Positions 33,053 to 43,094 of a stretch of 64,000 bases of DNA are shown here, one piece after another. The notes under the pieces are model-generated. The model was not told the origin of the DNA, ran no database searches, and worked only from the letters and a program-made list of their open reading frames with translations. The translations under genes were made by a program, and so were the position numbers. This stretch comes from Pseudoneurospora amorphoporcata (lineage: Eukaryota > Ascomycota > Sordariomycetes > Sordariales > Sordariaceae), in contig MU859203.1 of the NCBI GenBank assembly GCA_033297205.1, positions 31,249 through 95,248 on the forward strand. Direction: 5' to 3'. Within the stretch, counting starts at the first letter, position 1; each line of letters starts with the position of its first letter.

Positions 33053-33493
33053 AATGGCTACTAGGACACCCCGCCGGCATGCGAATGCGAATGGAGAGGA
33101 GTGAGAAGAGCGGATTTGCGAAGTGGAGGGGGAGGTTGGGAGAGGGAGGGGACTAAAGGAAGTCTATTCGGTTTTTGGCAGGATGATGCATTTTGCACAA
33201 TACCGCTATACCTTGGGCAGCTGTGTCTGGGGTCACTAGTGTAGCGCACTAACAGAAAACATCATAGGAGGTGCTGTCAATCCCTGCTTGCCATGCGTCT
33301 GTGTCCCATTGATCACCAACACGGAGCGGGCACTGCGGAGTAGCGAAGCGCCTAAGCACCTAACAAACAAACGCTTAAAATCCCCCGTCGTCACCATTCC
33401 ATTGAAAGACAAAAAGAGTTTCCATTTCCCACTTCGATCTCTCCATTCCTTGTACACTCATTGTGTAACCTTCTGCTTTTCATACCAAAAACC
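33053..33493. other. divergent promoter region
   Basis: 441 bp between the cupin gene and the F-box gene, holding both 5' regions. No other feature is seen. Confidence 0.4.
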
Positions 33494-35473
33494 ATGGAGG
33501 GCACCCCCACAAACAACCACCAGTCGTGGCCTGCGCCATGGCATCACATCCTGCCGTCACCCTCGCAGCAGCAGCAGACGGACAATGCACCACACCAAGC
33601 AGACCCCCATCACCACCAGACGCCTCGCATACACGCAGAACATACGCTGGACCTGGACGCTTATTACACTACCGAAAGCCAGTCCTTCGATTCTGACAGC
33701 GTGGCTGGATACATGGCGTCGCAACAACGTTGGCACCATCCCTTCTCTCCCCTCCTCTCTGTACTTGGTCGAGTCAACACTGACGAGAGGGACATGGCAG
33801 GTAAAGAAGAAGAGAACTTGCCTCAACAATCAAGTCCCCTCGTCCATCTTCCTCTCGAACTCGTGGAAAGCGTCTTTGACCACCTCTCCGCCATCGACCT
33901 GGTCGCTGTCTCAGCCACCTGCCGTCATCTACGCACCGTCGCCAATTCAGAGTTCCGCTGGCAAGGCCTCGTCCAACAAAACGTGCCCGGCTACAAAGTC
34001 ACCTCGTGCTACCCCTACACCTCGTTCCGCCAACTCTACAAAGCCCACGACCCGCGCTGGTTCCTTTCCAAATACAAGATCTGGTTCGCCGACGACAGCC
34101 TCTGCGGCCGTCTGATCATCGCCCGCTTTGACCAGCGCCGCGGCTGCATCGAGGCTTACCAACTGGTCGCCACGGTGCCTAACCATCTCTGGGACGATGA
34201 CGTCCTCGACAACGGCACCATGATCCGCAAGCATGACTTCCGCGTCGGTCTGCACCTCGACCAGCCCGTCATCCAACTCGACCCCGAGCGCCAATCTCCG
34301 GAAAGCGACAACCCCACCGTCCGTCTCTGGCAAGACCTCGACTTTTTCCGCCACAAAGACGACCCAACCAAGCCCAAGCCGCACTTCAGAGTCGAAGTCC
34401 GCGCCCAGGCCGGCTCCTCCATCTCGGCCGGCGGCTCCCGTAACCGCTCCTTCCACACCAACTTCTTCCTCGCCAAAGCCCAGCGTCTGCGCAACGCCAT
34501 CCACGACGCCCAAGACCTCATGGACGCCCACGACGTGCGCGACCTGCTCCATCCGGACCTCAGCCGCTCCCTCTCCCCGCGGGACTACCTTATCCGGACC
34601 ACCATTCCGGGTATCGGAGCCGGTCACGGTCTTCGCAACGCCGTGCCCCACGGCCTGATGAACACCATCCTGCGCGACAAGTACTGGCCGCCGCCGACCA
34701 TCGAGGCGCCCCATCGCGTGGCCAACGTCGGGCCCGTGGCTGACAACGGCGGGTACAAGGCCGACGCGACGTCAAAGATCTTGCAGAACCCGCCTGCCAC
34801 GAGGGCGGACATCAGCGATCATGCCTTCCACTTAAGGAGGTGGGTGGAGTTTGGACGGCTGATGAGGACGCATATTGGCGAAGAGCTGGTGACGTATTCG
34901 ACGTTGGATGCCAAACTGTACACGCCCACGCCCGAGAAGCCGTACAGGGGCATCTTTGTCGGGCATTATGGACCGCATGGGTGCGAGTTTATCTTGATGC
35001 ATCAGCCTGATGATGATGATGCGGCGGAGATTGAAAGGAGGGAGGACGAGACGGATGAGGAGTTTCGGAAGAGGAATCAGGAGTCCAAGGTGTATAGGGG
35101 TGGGCTGGCTGGGATCAAGCTCACTGGTGACCCGAATGTGCCGAGGGGGGAGTATACCTTTGTTGCCAAAGATATTGGGGAGGAAGGGTTTGTCAAGGTT
35201 GCCGAGGAGGAGGAGTTCTTGGGAGCGAGGGTGGTGAAGGCCAAGGGACATGTGGCTGAACATAACTTTCGTGATGGTGGGTTTTGTCTTTTCTTCTCCC
35301 TTGTCCGCTTACAGTTCTCCTGTCGCGACCGTACTAACCATTCTGCAGACGACTGGATAGACTGCGACCTCTTCCTGGCCTCTCACAACCGGCTGGCGCT
35401 CCACTGGCACCGATGGGATATGACGAGCGTTTTTGAAAGGGTCGATATCGATAAGTTTATCGTTCCCGAGTAA
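33494..35473 (+). CDS. F-box protein, FBXO31-like
   Basis: Substrate receptor for an SCF ubiquitin ligase. Exons 33494-35276 and 35349-35473 give 635 residues. The F-box lies at about 115-165 (VHLPLELVESVFDHLSAIDL, ATCRHLRTVA, WQGLV). The C-terminal half matches the FBXO31 substrate-binding domain: YRGIFVGHYGPHGCEFILM, IKLTGDPNVPRGEYTF and LALHWHRWDMTSVFERVD parallel the human protein, which has been reported to read C-terminally amidated proteins. The intron has a textbook TACTAAC branch point and is 72 nt with no in-frame stop, so retention would only insert 24 residues. The first 110 residues are Gln/His/Pro-rich and probably disordered; a downstream Met start is possible. Confidence 0.88.
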   Translation: MEGTPTNNHQSWPAPWHHILPSPSQQQQTDNAPHQADPHHHQTPRIHAEHTLDLDAYYTTESQSFDSDSVAGYMASQQRWHHPFSPLLSVLGRVNTDERDMAGKEEENLPQQSSPLVHLPLELVESVFDHLSAIDLVAVSATCRHLRTVANSEFRWQGLVQQNVPGYKVTSCYPYTSFRQLYKAHDPRWFLSKYKIWFADDSLCGRLIIARFDQRRGCIEAYQLVATVPNHLWDDDVLDNGTMIRKHDFRVGLHLDQPVIQLDPERQSPESDNPTVRLWQDLDFFRHKDDPTKPKPHFRVEVRAQAGSSISAGGSRNRSFHTNFFLAKAQRLRNAIHDAQDLMDAHDVRDLLHPDLSRSLSPRDYLIRTTIPGIGAGHGLRNAVPHGLMNTILRDKYWPPPTIEAPHRVANVGPVADNGGYKADATSKILQNPPATRADISDHAFHLRRWVEFGRLMRTHIGEELVTYSTLDAKLYTPTPEKPYRGIFVGHYGPHGCEFILMHQPDDDDAAEIERREDETDEEFRKRNQESKVYRGGLAGIKLTGDPNVPRGEYTFVAKDIGEEGFVKVAEEEEFLGARVVKAKGHVAEHNFRDGGFCLFFSLVRLQFSCRDRTNHSADDWIDCDLFLASHNRLALHWHRWDMTSVFERVDIDKFIVPE

Positions 35474-36110
35474 GTACGTTTCGCGCCCCCTCACCTTCCT
35501 ATGAGCGGTGAATTTCGTCTTGGGTTTTGAAATCCCCTTTTTGGTCTCGAAGTATCACGACGACACGGTAATGACTCTATGAGGACGATGGTATGTAGGC
35601 TGTACGATGGGCCTTGGTTTATGCTGTGAAGTTGATGTCGATGGTGGTTTGGCGGAAGGAAATTTTGGATTTCGAGGGTTATGATGACGAATTGGGTTCC
35701 AGGGAAAAGAAACAGGACTGGTGACTTTATGGAGGGTAATGAGCTTATGATGGATGAACTGGGTACATACTTTTTGGTGACAGGCGTTGGGGGTTCTTTT
35801 GGCAATTGGGTAGCATAGGAGCGAGCATATATGGATCAACATGATGAACGCGCAGTGTTGTTCTAGTTCATTCTGGTTGTGTTCTACAGCAATTGGTATA
35901 TGTATTGATGCTTGTTTTAATCGAGTTAACATTACTTTATAAACATACTATGCAAAATGCCATGTACCCTCAACTCCAGTCCATCCCTGAAACAATTCAT
36001 TCCATCAACTTCCACATCCATATCCAATGCATCCATCCATCCGCCCCAAAATGAACCGCAAACACCTCATTACCTTAGCCATCCCATCCCATTATAACCA
36101 CAAAATGCCC
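35474..36110. other. convergent 3' intergenic region
   Basis: 637 bp between the 3' ends of the F-box and sulfite oxidase genes. AT-rich, with CATCCATCCATCC near 36029. No gene is supported. Confidence 0.4.
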
Positions 36111-38354
36111 TTACTCCGCCTTCTTTCCCTCGGCCTCCTGCTTCTTCACCCTAGCCTCCTCCACCTCCTTCTCAAACCCACACCCAATCGCCTTGCCAGT
36201 GACCCACTTGACTCCCTTCCCTCCATCAGGACAAGCAACGCACTCGGGACAGATCCTCACACGATGCCACGCCGTAGCCAAATTTCCACGCACGTTGTAG
36301 ATACCCGCGTGAGACTCGGGTTGGGTGTTGTAGGCTTCATCGACGGCTTTGACTATCAGGGTTGTGCAATTGTTCTTTTCCTTGTCCTCTCCCTTGCTGC
36401 CCTCGCCGCTCGTTGTTGCCGTGGTGGCGGGGGAGGAAGACGAAGAAGGAAGGACAGACGGTGGCAAATGGCTAGAGTATTTCCACCGCTTCCATGTCCA
36501 CGTCTTATTCCCGTAGCAAGGCGCAGCAGGGTTGCTGCAATCGTCAATCAGCTCGGCTTGGTCCCACGTTCGGCCGTTGTCGAGGGAGACGTCCACGCGG
36601 GCGATGGCGCGGCCGCCGCCCGAGTAGGCGTAGCCTTGCATGGTGATGGGGATCTTGTCGGCTTTGGCAGCGGTCGTTGGGGAGGTCTTGGAGCACCCGA
36701 CCTTCAGCCCATCCACACCCGCCAAATCGACCGTCTGCTTGTTCTTCCCCTTGTTGTTCTTCAAACAATCATTCCCAACCCAAACCCCCGTGATCGCCGA
36801 CGTGACGGGCATCTCCTGTATACTCCTCGCCCGCTCCCAGTCCGGGTTGGCACCCTCGTTCGGCCCAAAGCTCTTGTAATCTCTTCGTTGCCACTGGCTC
36901 GGACTTTCCTCGTCCGACACGACGATCTTGTTGAGCCATTTGACGGAGCGAGCGGCGACGTGGCCGGGGACGATGGCGCGTAAGGGGTAGCCGTGGTCGC
37001 GGGGAAGGGCGGACCCGTTCATCCCGAAGGCGAGCAGGACGTCACCGGTTGGGTCGAGGGCTTTGATAAGGGGGATGGAGGCGCCGTAGGCTTCGAGGGC
37101 GGAGAATTGGACGTGGAGGTCTTTTTGGGAGGGGAGGGGGTCTTCGTCGGAGGCGGAGGTGTTGGCAGAGGGGGAGGAGGTGGTGGTGGAAGGGGATTGG
37201 ACGACAGCGGTAGCCGTTGACGCATCAACAACTTTGAGTCCAGCATCCTTCAACACATCTCGCAACAAAACCCCTTCCCACTCCGCATTACTGATGGCCC
37301 CGACACCCCACTGCAGCCCATTCGTCTTGCCGGCATGTCTCGTCATGTCATTCCGTCTGTTGCCCGAGCACTGCAGCGTGGCCGTAACCTTGTGTCGTTG
37401 AAACCTCTCCTTCAGTTCCCGTAGCGTATACCCCCTGACTTTTCCGTCGGGTAACTCGACGCTCAGCACATGTTTCTCTTCAGAGGCATCATCGACAACA
37501 GGCACCCACATATGATGCCTCACATAGAAAACCTTTTCGTCCGTCTTGAACTCTCCCGCCACCAGGTCACTAGGTGTCTCGGCATTCCGCGGCTTCGCCG
37601 TGTGCGTTATCAACCTCGCGTCCCGGTCGGGATCTTTGGCAAACGGATCTTCTATTTGCTCCATCTTTGGCTTCTTGGTCGTCGGGTCCAAGTCATGCAG
37701 ATGGATATACCCAATACAGTATTGCTCCAGGATGTCCCGAACATAGGGCGAAGACTTGTGGATCGCGAAGATGTCCCAGTATGGCTCGATGGGCCCGCCG
37801 GCGGCCCGCAAAATCACGTCGCCGCCCGGGTGCGCGCCGACCCAGGTTGTGATGTCGTAGACTTTGTCGCCGTAGGTGACCCATGGTGAAGAGGAGGTGG
37901 AGGAGTGGTCGGATCGGACATCGGAGAGGTGGAAGCGGGGGAGAGAGAGGGGTTCGCGGGTGTCTTGTTGTGAGGCTTCTGAAGATGCTGGTGGCGGTGG
38001 TGGTGATGGCTCTTTATCTGGATCTTTTGCTCGTTCTCCATGGTCTCGACTGGCCTTGGGCTTGCTTTTGCTGTCGCGTTCGCGATCACGGTTGTATAGA
38101 TATGAAGCCAGGACAGCAACGCCAGCGCCTACGGCCAGGCTAGTGGGCGCGGCGCGGGCTTCTCGTTGATGTTTTGAAGAACCGTCATGGTTTGGTGGAG
38201 CAGGACTGAAAAAGGCACGATGGTGAAAGGATCGGATGCGTATCGTAGACGAAACAGTTGTTGTCGTTTGTTGTGGTTGTGGTGCAGGTCGGCGAGGTGC
38301 AAGTCGGAGAAGGACGTCGCGTGCAAGTCGGGCGGCAGGCCGTGCAGAAGCCAT
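36111..38354 (-). CDS. Sulfite oxidase (cytochrome b5-molybdopterin enzyme)
   Basis: Single exon of 747 residues. It oxidises sulfite to sulfate with transfer of electrons through heme to cytochrome c. The N-terminus is Arg/Ala-rich and amphipathic (RPAARLARDVLLRLAPRRP), a typical mitochondrial presequence, followed by a short hydrophobic segment near residue 75-90. The cytochrome b5 domain holds the first axial His at 175 in AHPGGDVILRAAGG. The molybdenum domain has the cofactor Cys329 in LQCSGNRRNDM and later GYPLRAIVPGHVAARSVKW. A dimerisation (Mo-co) domain follows with ITGVW, YAYSGGGRAIARVDVS and WD. The order b5-Moco without FAD domain distinguishes it from nitrate reductase. Ser/Thr/Pro-rich insertions near residues 370 and 660 lengthen it relative to animal enzymes. 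The start is the first in-frame ATG. Confidence 0.94.
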   Translation of the reverse strand: MASARPAARLARDVLLRLAPRRPAPQPQQTTTTVSSTIRIRSFHHRAFFSPAPPNHDGSSKHQREARAAPTSLAVGAGVAVLASYLYNRDRERDSKSKPKASRDHGERAKDPDKEPSPPPPPASSEASQQDTREPLSLPRFHLSDVRSDHSSTSSSPWVTYGDKVYDITTWVGAHPGGDVILRAAGGPIEPYWDIFAIHKSSPYVRDILEQYCIGYIHLHDLDPTTKKPKMEQIEDPFAKDPDRDARLITHTAKPRNAETPSDLVAGEFKTDEKVFYVRHHMWVPVVDDASEEKHVLSVELPDGKVRGYTLRELKERFQRHKVTATLQCSGNRRNDMTRHAGKTNGLQWGVGAISNAEWEGVLLRDVLKDAGLKVVDASTATAVVQSPSTTTSSPSANTSASDEDPLPSQKDLHVQFSALEAYGASIPLIKALDPTGDVLLAFGMNGSALPRDHGYPLRAIVPGHVAARSVKWLNKIVVSDEESPSQWQRRDYKSFGPNEGANPDWERARSIQEMPVTSAITGVWVGNDCLKNNKGKNKQTVDLAGVDGLKVGCSKTSPTTAAKADKIPITMQGYAYSGGGRAIARVDVSLDNGRTWDQAELIDDCSNPAAPCYGNKTWTWKRWKYSSHLPPSVLPSSSSSPATTATTSGEGSKGEDKEKNNCTTLIVKAVDEAYNTQPESHAGIYNVRGNLATAWHRVRICPECVACPDGGKGVKWVTGKAIGCGFEKEVEEARVKKQEAEGKKAE

Positions 38355-39261
38355 TGCGTGCGAGGCCTGCAAGCAATATGTGCAGCTGTCTGTGCTGGAT
38401 ATGTCAAACCAAATATGTTGTCGTCCCGCCGTCTATTATACCATCTGTTCTTCATCCGAGTGCCGTATTTTCCATTTAGTCACCGAGTACCGGATGTGTA
38501 TATTCCCAGCGAAGACGCTGATGGCAGTTGTTAGTAGCAAAGAAGTAGAGGTAGCAAAATGGAAGTGACAGTCCGTCTCGTTGCTGAAAAAGCTAAGGTA
38601 GGTAGAGGGTACTTGTATAAGAGAGTTCTAGACTTCCCCAGAACCCCTTCCTTTTCTTCTACCTTATCGTTACCACACCGCCGTACGAGAAACAAACAAA
38701 CCGACAAGTGGTCACGAGGTTCCCGACAGTCCAACCACTTTCGACAAGACATGCAGCTTGTGTACATGCTTCCGACTTTTGTGCAACCAGTCAGTCGGTC
38801 AAGAGTGTAGGTACCTGCATCGCATGAATGGCGTTGGGTAATGGCTGGATGAAGGGTAGGTACCTAGACCTAGTAGACTAGCTGGCCAACAAGGTGCTTG
38901 GAGAGAGCGCGGTTCTTGACCCGTTGATTGCCGTTGAAGGATCACTTGACGTCAGGGGGTTGCATTCGCTGTTTGTTCCGCCTGACTTCGGGGCAGGCAA
39001 TAGGCTGGTCTTGGCGCCACGACCGCTGGGACCCGGGGAACAGGGCGGGCGGTTATCGGTGATTACGGAAGTCGGCGGCTGCATGAATATCACGACACCG
39101 GGCATAACCATCACATCAGCAGAGTAAAGGAAGGTTACCTAAGCAAAGCAATAACGGATGTCTAAAAACGACGGGATAAAAACAAAAAAGTCCCAAGAGA
39201 TACAAAGTTTCAACCCGACAAACGCAATATCTAAGAACTAAGAGAAAATGAGAACAAGCCA
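38355..39261. other. promoter region of sulfite oxidase gene
   Basis: About 900 bp with repeated GTAGGTA/TACCTAG motifs near 38597, 38810 and 38857-38880. A 78-codon frame at 38894-39127 is unsupported. Confidence 0.45.
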
Positions 39262-42200
39262 CTAACCAATAGAACCAGGATAACTCCTCGCCAACGCCTC
39301 CAGATCCTCATCCGTCACCTTCCCCGGCGGCGGTGGCAGCCCTCCTTGCCTCTCCTTCCCTTTCTTAGCACCCCTCCTCTGCTCCTTCATCCATTTAGCT
39401 TGTTTCATATACTCCTCATCCATGTACTCCTCGTCGTACTCCTCGTCGTACTCCTCCTCCTCCTCATCAAAATCATCATCATCATCAACCTGATAATGAT
39501 CCTCAGAAAAATCCACATAATCCTCCTCAAAACCCGCCACCTTGGTCGCACTCTCACTTTTGCTTGCAGCTACCGTAGCCTTCCCTTTCCTCTTCTCCTT
39601 ATAACTCCTCGCCGCCTCAGCCTGCATCCTCTGCACCCTCTCAAACTCCCTTTCCAGATCCTCCTCCTCTTCCTGCAGTGCCCTTTTCCTCTTCATTTCC
39701 CTTTCTCTTTTTCCACGTTCAAAACCCGCTAACGCCCGCTCTTCAGACTCAATCTCCATCACCAACTCCTCCATCTCCTCCTCCAGCTTCCTATAATACC
39801 TATCCAGCGCCAAAGCATAATACTCATCATCCTCCTTTTCTTGCGCATCAGCCTGTTTCTGGAGCGCAGCCCACGGCGATCTGGGATGTGCGGGGGCGGA
39901 TGGGTCCGCACCCGTGTAGGCGTCGCGCAGCATGCGCTGTTCGCGGGCGCGCGTGACCGAGGGGGAGTCGAAGTCTACGCGTTTGGGAGGCGGAGGGTGC
40001 GGGTTGGTTTGGAGGTTATGGAGCCGGCCTTTGAGGTAGGAGATGTGGGCGAGCCGCTGGGTTTGGGATTGGGAAGTGGAGGAGCCGTACGAGTCAGTTT
40101 GGGACGAGGCAAGGAGGGACGACCGGTGGGTGCCTCGGGAAGTGGTGGGAGATTGGGATTGGAGAGGATCGGGCGAGGTGCCTTTGCCAAAGAGGCGGGG
40201 GTTGGGCGAGAGAGAGACTTTGGGGCGACCCATGCCACGGCCGCGAGAGCGGGTTTTGTGTGGTGACGACGAGGATGACGTGTTGCTATACTTGCTGGAT
40301 TCCCCGGAAGGGAGTTGCATCATTTTGGCCATTAAACCTCTGCTCCGGGTGGTGGTGGGGGAGTCAGGCGCGCGGAGGACTTTGACTTTCATTGCTTGGA
40401 GGGCAGGTAACGCGTTAGCCGGAGGTCCTTCTTCTTCGTCTTGGTCTAGGGCGATGGGCGCGCTCACGGGACTTTGTGCTTCTCCCATTTCTTCATCCTC
40501 ATCTTCATCATCATCCTCCTCTTCTTCTGACTCGTCGGAAGCGACTTGCTTGGCTTTGCCTCTGGTGGTGACACCGGCGGCCTTCTTAGGCGCCGCCTTC
40601 TTGGCTGCTGCCTTTCCCTTGCCCTTCCCCATCTTGGCAGGCTGTTCATCGGATTCCTCCCCGTCTTCAGAGCTCGACGTGGTGGCATCCGAGTCTGGCT
40701 CCCTGATGCCGTGCATGGTCGGGAGAATCTTGGGCGGTGCCTTGAGAACAATTCTCTCAACGACGGAATCCTGAGCTGCGGCAGCTGCCTTGGCTGCGGC
40801 TTTGGCGGCTGCCGCTGTCAAAGCCTGGGTTTTGGCAGGCCTGGGGGGTTCGGCAGCTTTTGCGGCGGCGGTGCCCTTGGTTGCGCCCTTGGTTGCAGCT
40901 TTCTTTGCCATTGGTGTAGGCTCCGCCGCCGCCTCTTCTTCTTCTTCTTCTGACTCATGAATAACGTCATCACCAGGGAAGTTTACCACCTCGATGGGCG
41001 CAGGCCAGAGCGAGATGTCAAGAGGGTCGGCGGCTGTGGTTGTTAGTCGGTGTCTTTGATGGAAGCTCAAGGAGAACAAAGGGAAAAGACATACCCGCAT
41101 CAGAAAGCTCAGACTCGTCCGAGTAGCTCTTCGGAGGCTTATAACTAGGATCCTCCGACTGGAACGGCGCCAGTTTCTTCTTGCCTCCCTTGCCCGTAGG
41201 CCTGAACGAGACCTTTGGCTTCTTCTCCTCCGCCGGCTCTGCCACCGTCTTGGCTTTCTTAGCGGCCGATGGGCGCTGCTCGGGTTCATCATCTGGACGC
41301 TTGTTAGACATTGCCGAGACTAAAACTAGATACGTAGGAGTGCTGAAGAAGAAGACAACTTACCAGACATAAACTCGGAAGAATGATCGGAGAAATCCCA
41401 GCTCCAGGTAGGTTTATAAGTCGGATCATCTGATGTGAAAGGGGCACGCTTGCGCTTGCCACCTGGTCTGTTTTGTCGACGAACGATTGTCAGCACAACA
41501 CTCAAATAGCGACAGATACAGGAAAACAAAAACAAACTACTCACCGTTTACCAGCCTTCCTGGCAGCCCGCTCCTCCTCCGACGACAAAATCGACAAATC
41601 ACTCCCGATCATGTCCTCATCCTCATCTTCGTGTTCTTCAAGCTCCACCTCCTCCGCCACATCCGCAAACCTCGCAGTCTTCTTCGCAGCAGTCTTCGCA
41701 GCAGCCGTAGTAGCCGGTCCCGGACCAGCCACACCGTTCACACCCCCAGCCTTTCCAAAAATGCTGGCAGGAGTCAAATCCGTCGCCCCCTTCGGGCCAA
41801 CCATCTCCCCCCTTCTAGCCGTCAACGGCTTCCTCTTTTCCCCGGCCGCGCTCGGCCCGCCCAACCACTGCTTAAGCGGGATCACGCCTTCAGGCACATC
41901 CACCCTCGCCGTCTTTGCGCCCTTGGGAATCCCATAGTAATAAGCCATATGACTAACAGAATGAAGAGGTTCGAACGTCCGCTTGTCGTCTTCGGGTTTC
42001 GCAACGCACGAATCAATGTGTCGCTGCGCTTCCACCAGGTTGACGGCCTGACTCCTGTCTGCTGCAGTAGTCATCTCCATTTCCAGCCCGCACCAGGGGC
42101 AGAACCGGACGTCGAGAGAGGCGCTATTGCGACCTTTGCCGCCGCAGTGGCCCCGGCAGAAATGCGCGTGCTTCTCCCGGTCGGCGGCGTCGAGGTTGCG

Positions 42201-43063
42201 CAGCCCGAGGCCGCACTGCCCGCAGAAAGCGGGCCTGTAACCCGTTCCCGCGCCGCGGGCGACGTCCGGGTGTTTGTGCGCCTTGGCCGAGGCGGCGTCT
42301 TCCGCGTGGATGCGCTCGCCGCAGACCGTGCAGGCCCTCCATGGGTGGACCTCGTGGTGGGCGGCGCCCGGGTAGCAGACGAGGTCGTGGTGGAAGCGGT
42401 CGAGTTTGGAAGCCAGCACAGAATGGTCGCGGCCGCAGCGGCAGCAGAAACCCCAGGTGAGCTCGCGCTGGAACTGGAAGGGGTTGGGGTGGTCGTTGTG
42501 GGTGGCGGCAGCGTCGATGGGGCGGCTGGTGGCGAGAGCGCCCAGGATGTCGGCGTGCTTGGAGGCGAAGTGCTGGAAGCGCTGGGCGACGGTCCAGTGT
42601 TGATACAATGGGTCGCCGCAGAAGTTGCACTTCTCGGCCATGTGGACGTCTTTGATGTGTCGCACTATGAGGTCGGGCTGCTTGTAGGGGAAGGCAAAGT
42701 CGCAGCTGGGGAACTGGCACTTTGTCTCGCGTTCGAGCATGATGCTGCGCATTTCAAAGAATTTTTGCTGGAGAAAGCGGGTTTCCGAGGGAGTAAGGAC
42801 GCCGTGGGCGAGACGCGGGAGGCTGTCAAACTTGAGGTCCAGGAGCTGGTCGATGGGAGGGACGTGGACGGGAATGCCCTTGACAAAGTCCACGGTGAGC
42901 GGGTTGGCGTAACTGAACTCCCGGAGGAAGCGGCCCTTGTCGTTCGGGTCCATGGCATTGAGATCGAGCTTCCTGGAGGCAGCGAAGACACCCGTATGCG
43001 TGGGACGTGGAGGTGCCAGGTTGGAGGCGAAACCGATTGGGTTCGAATTATATTCTTCCACCA

Positions 43064-43094
<31 letters not shown>

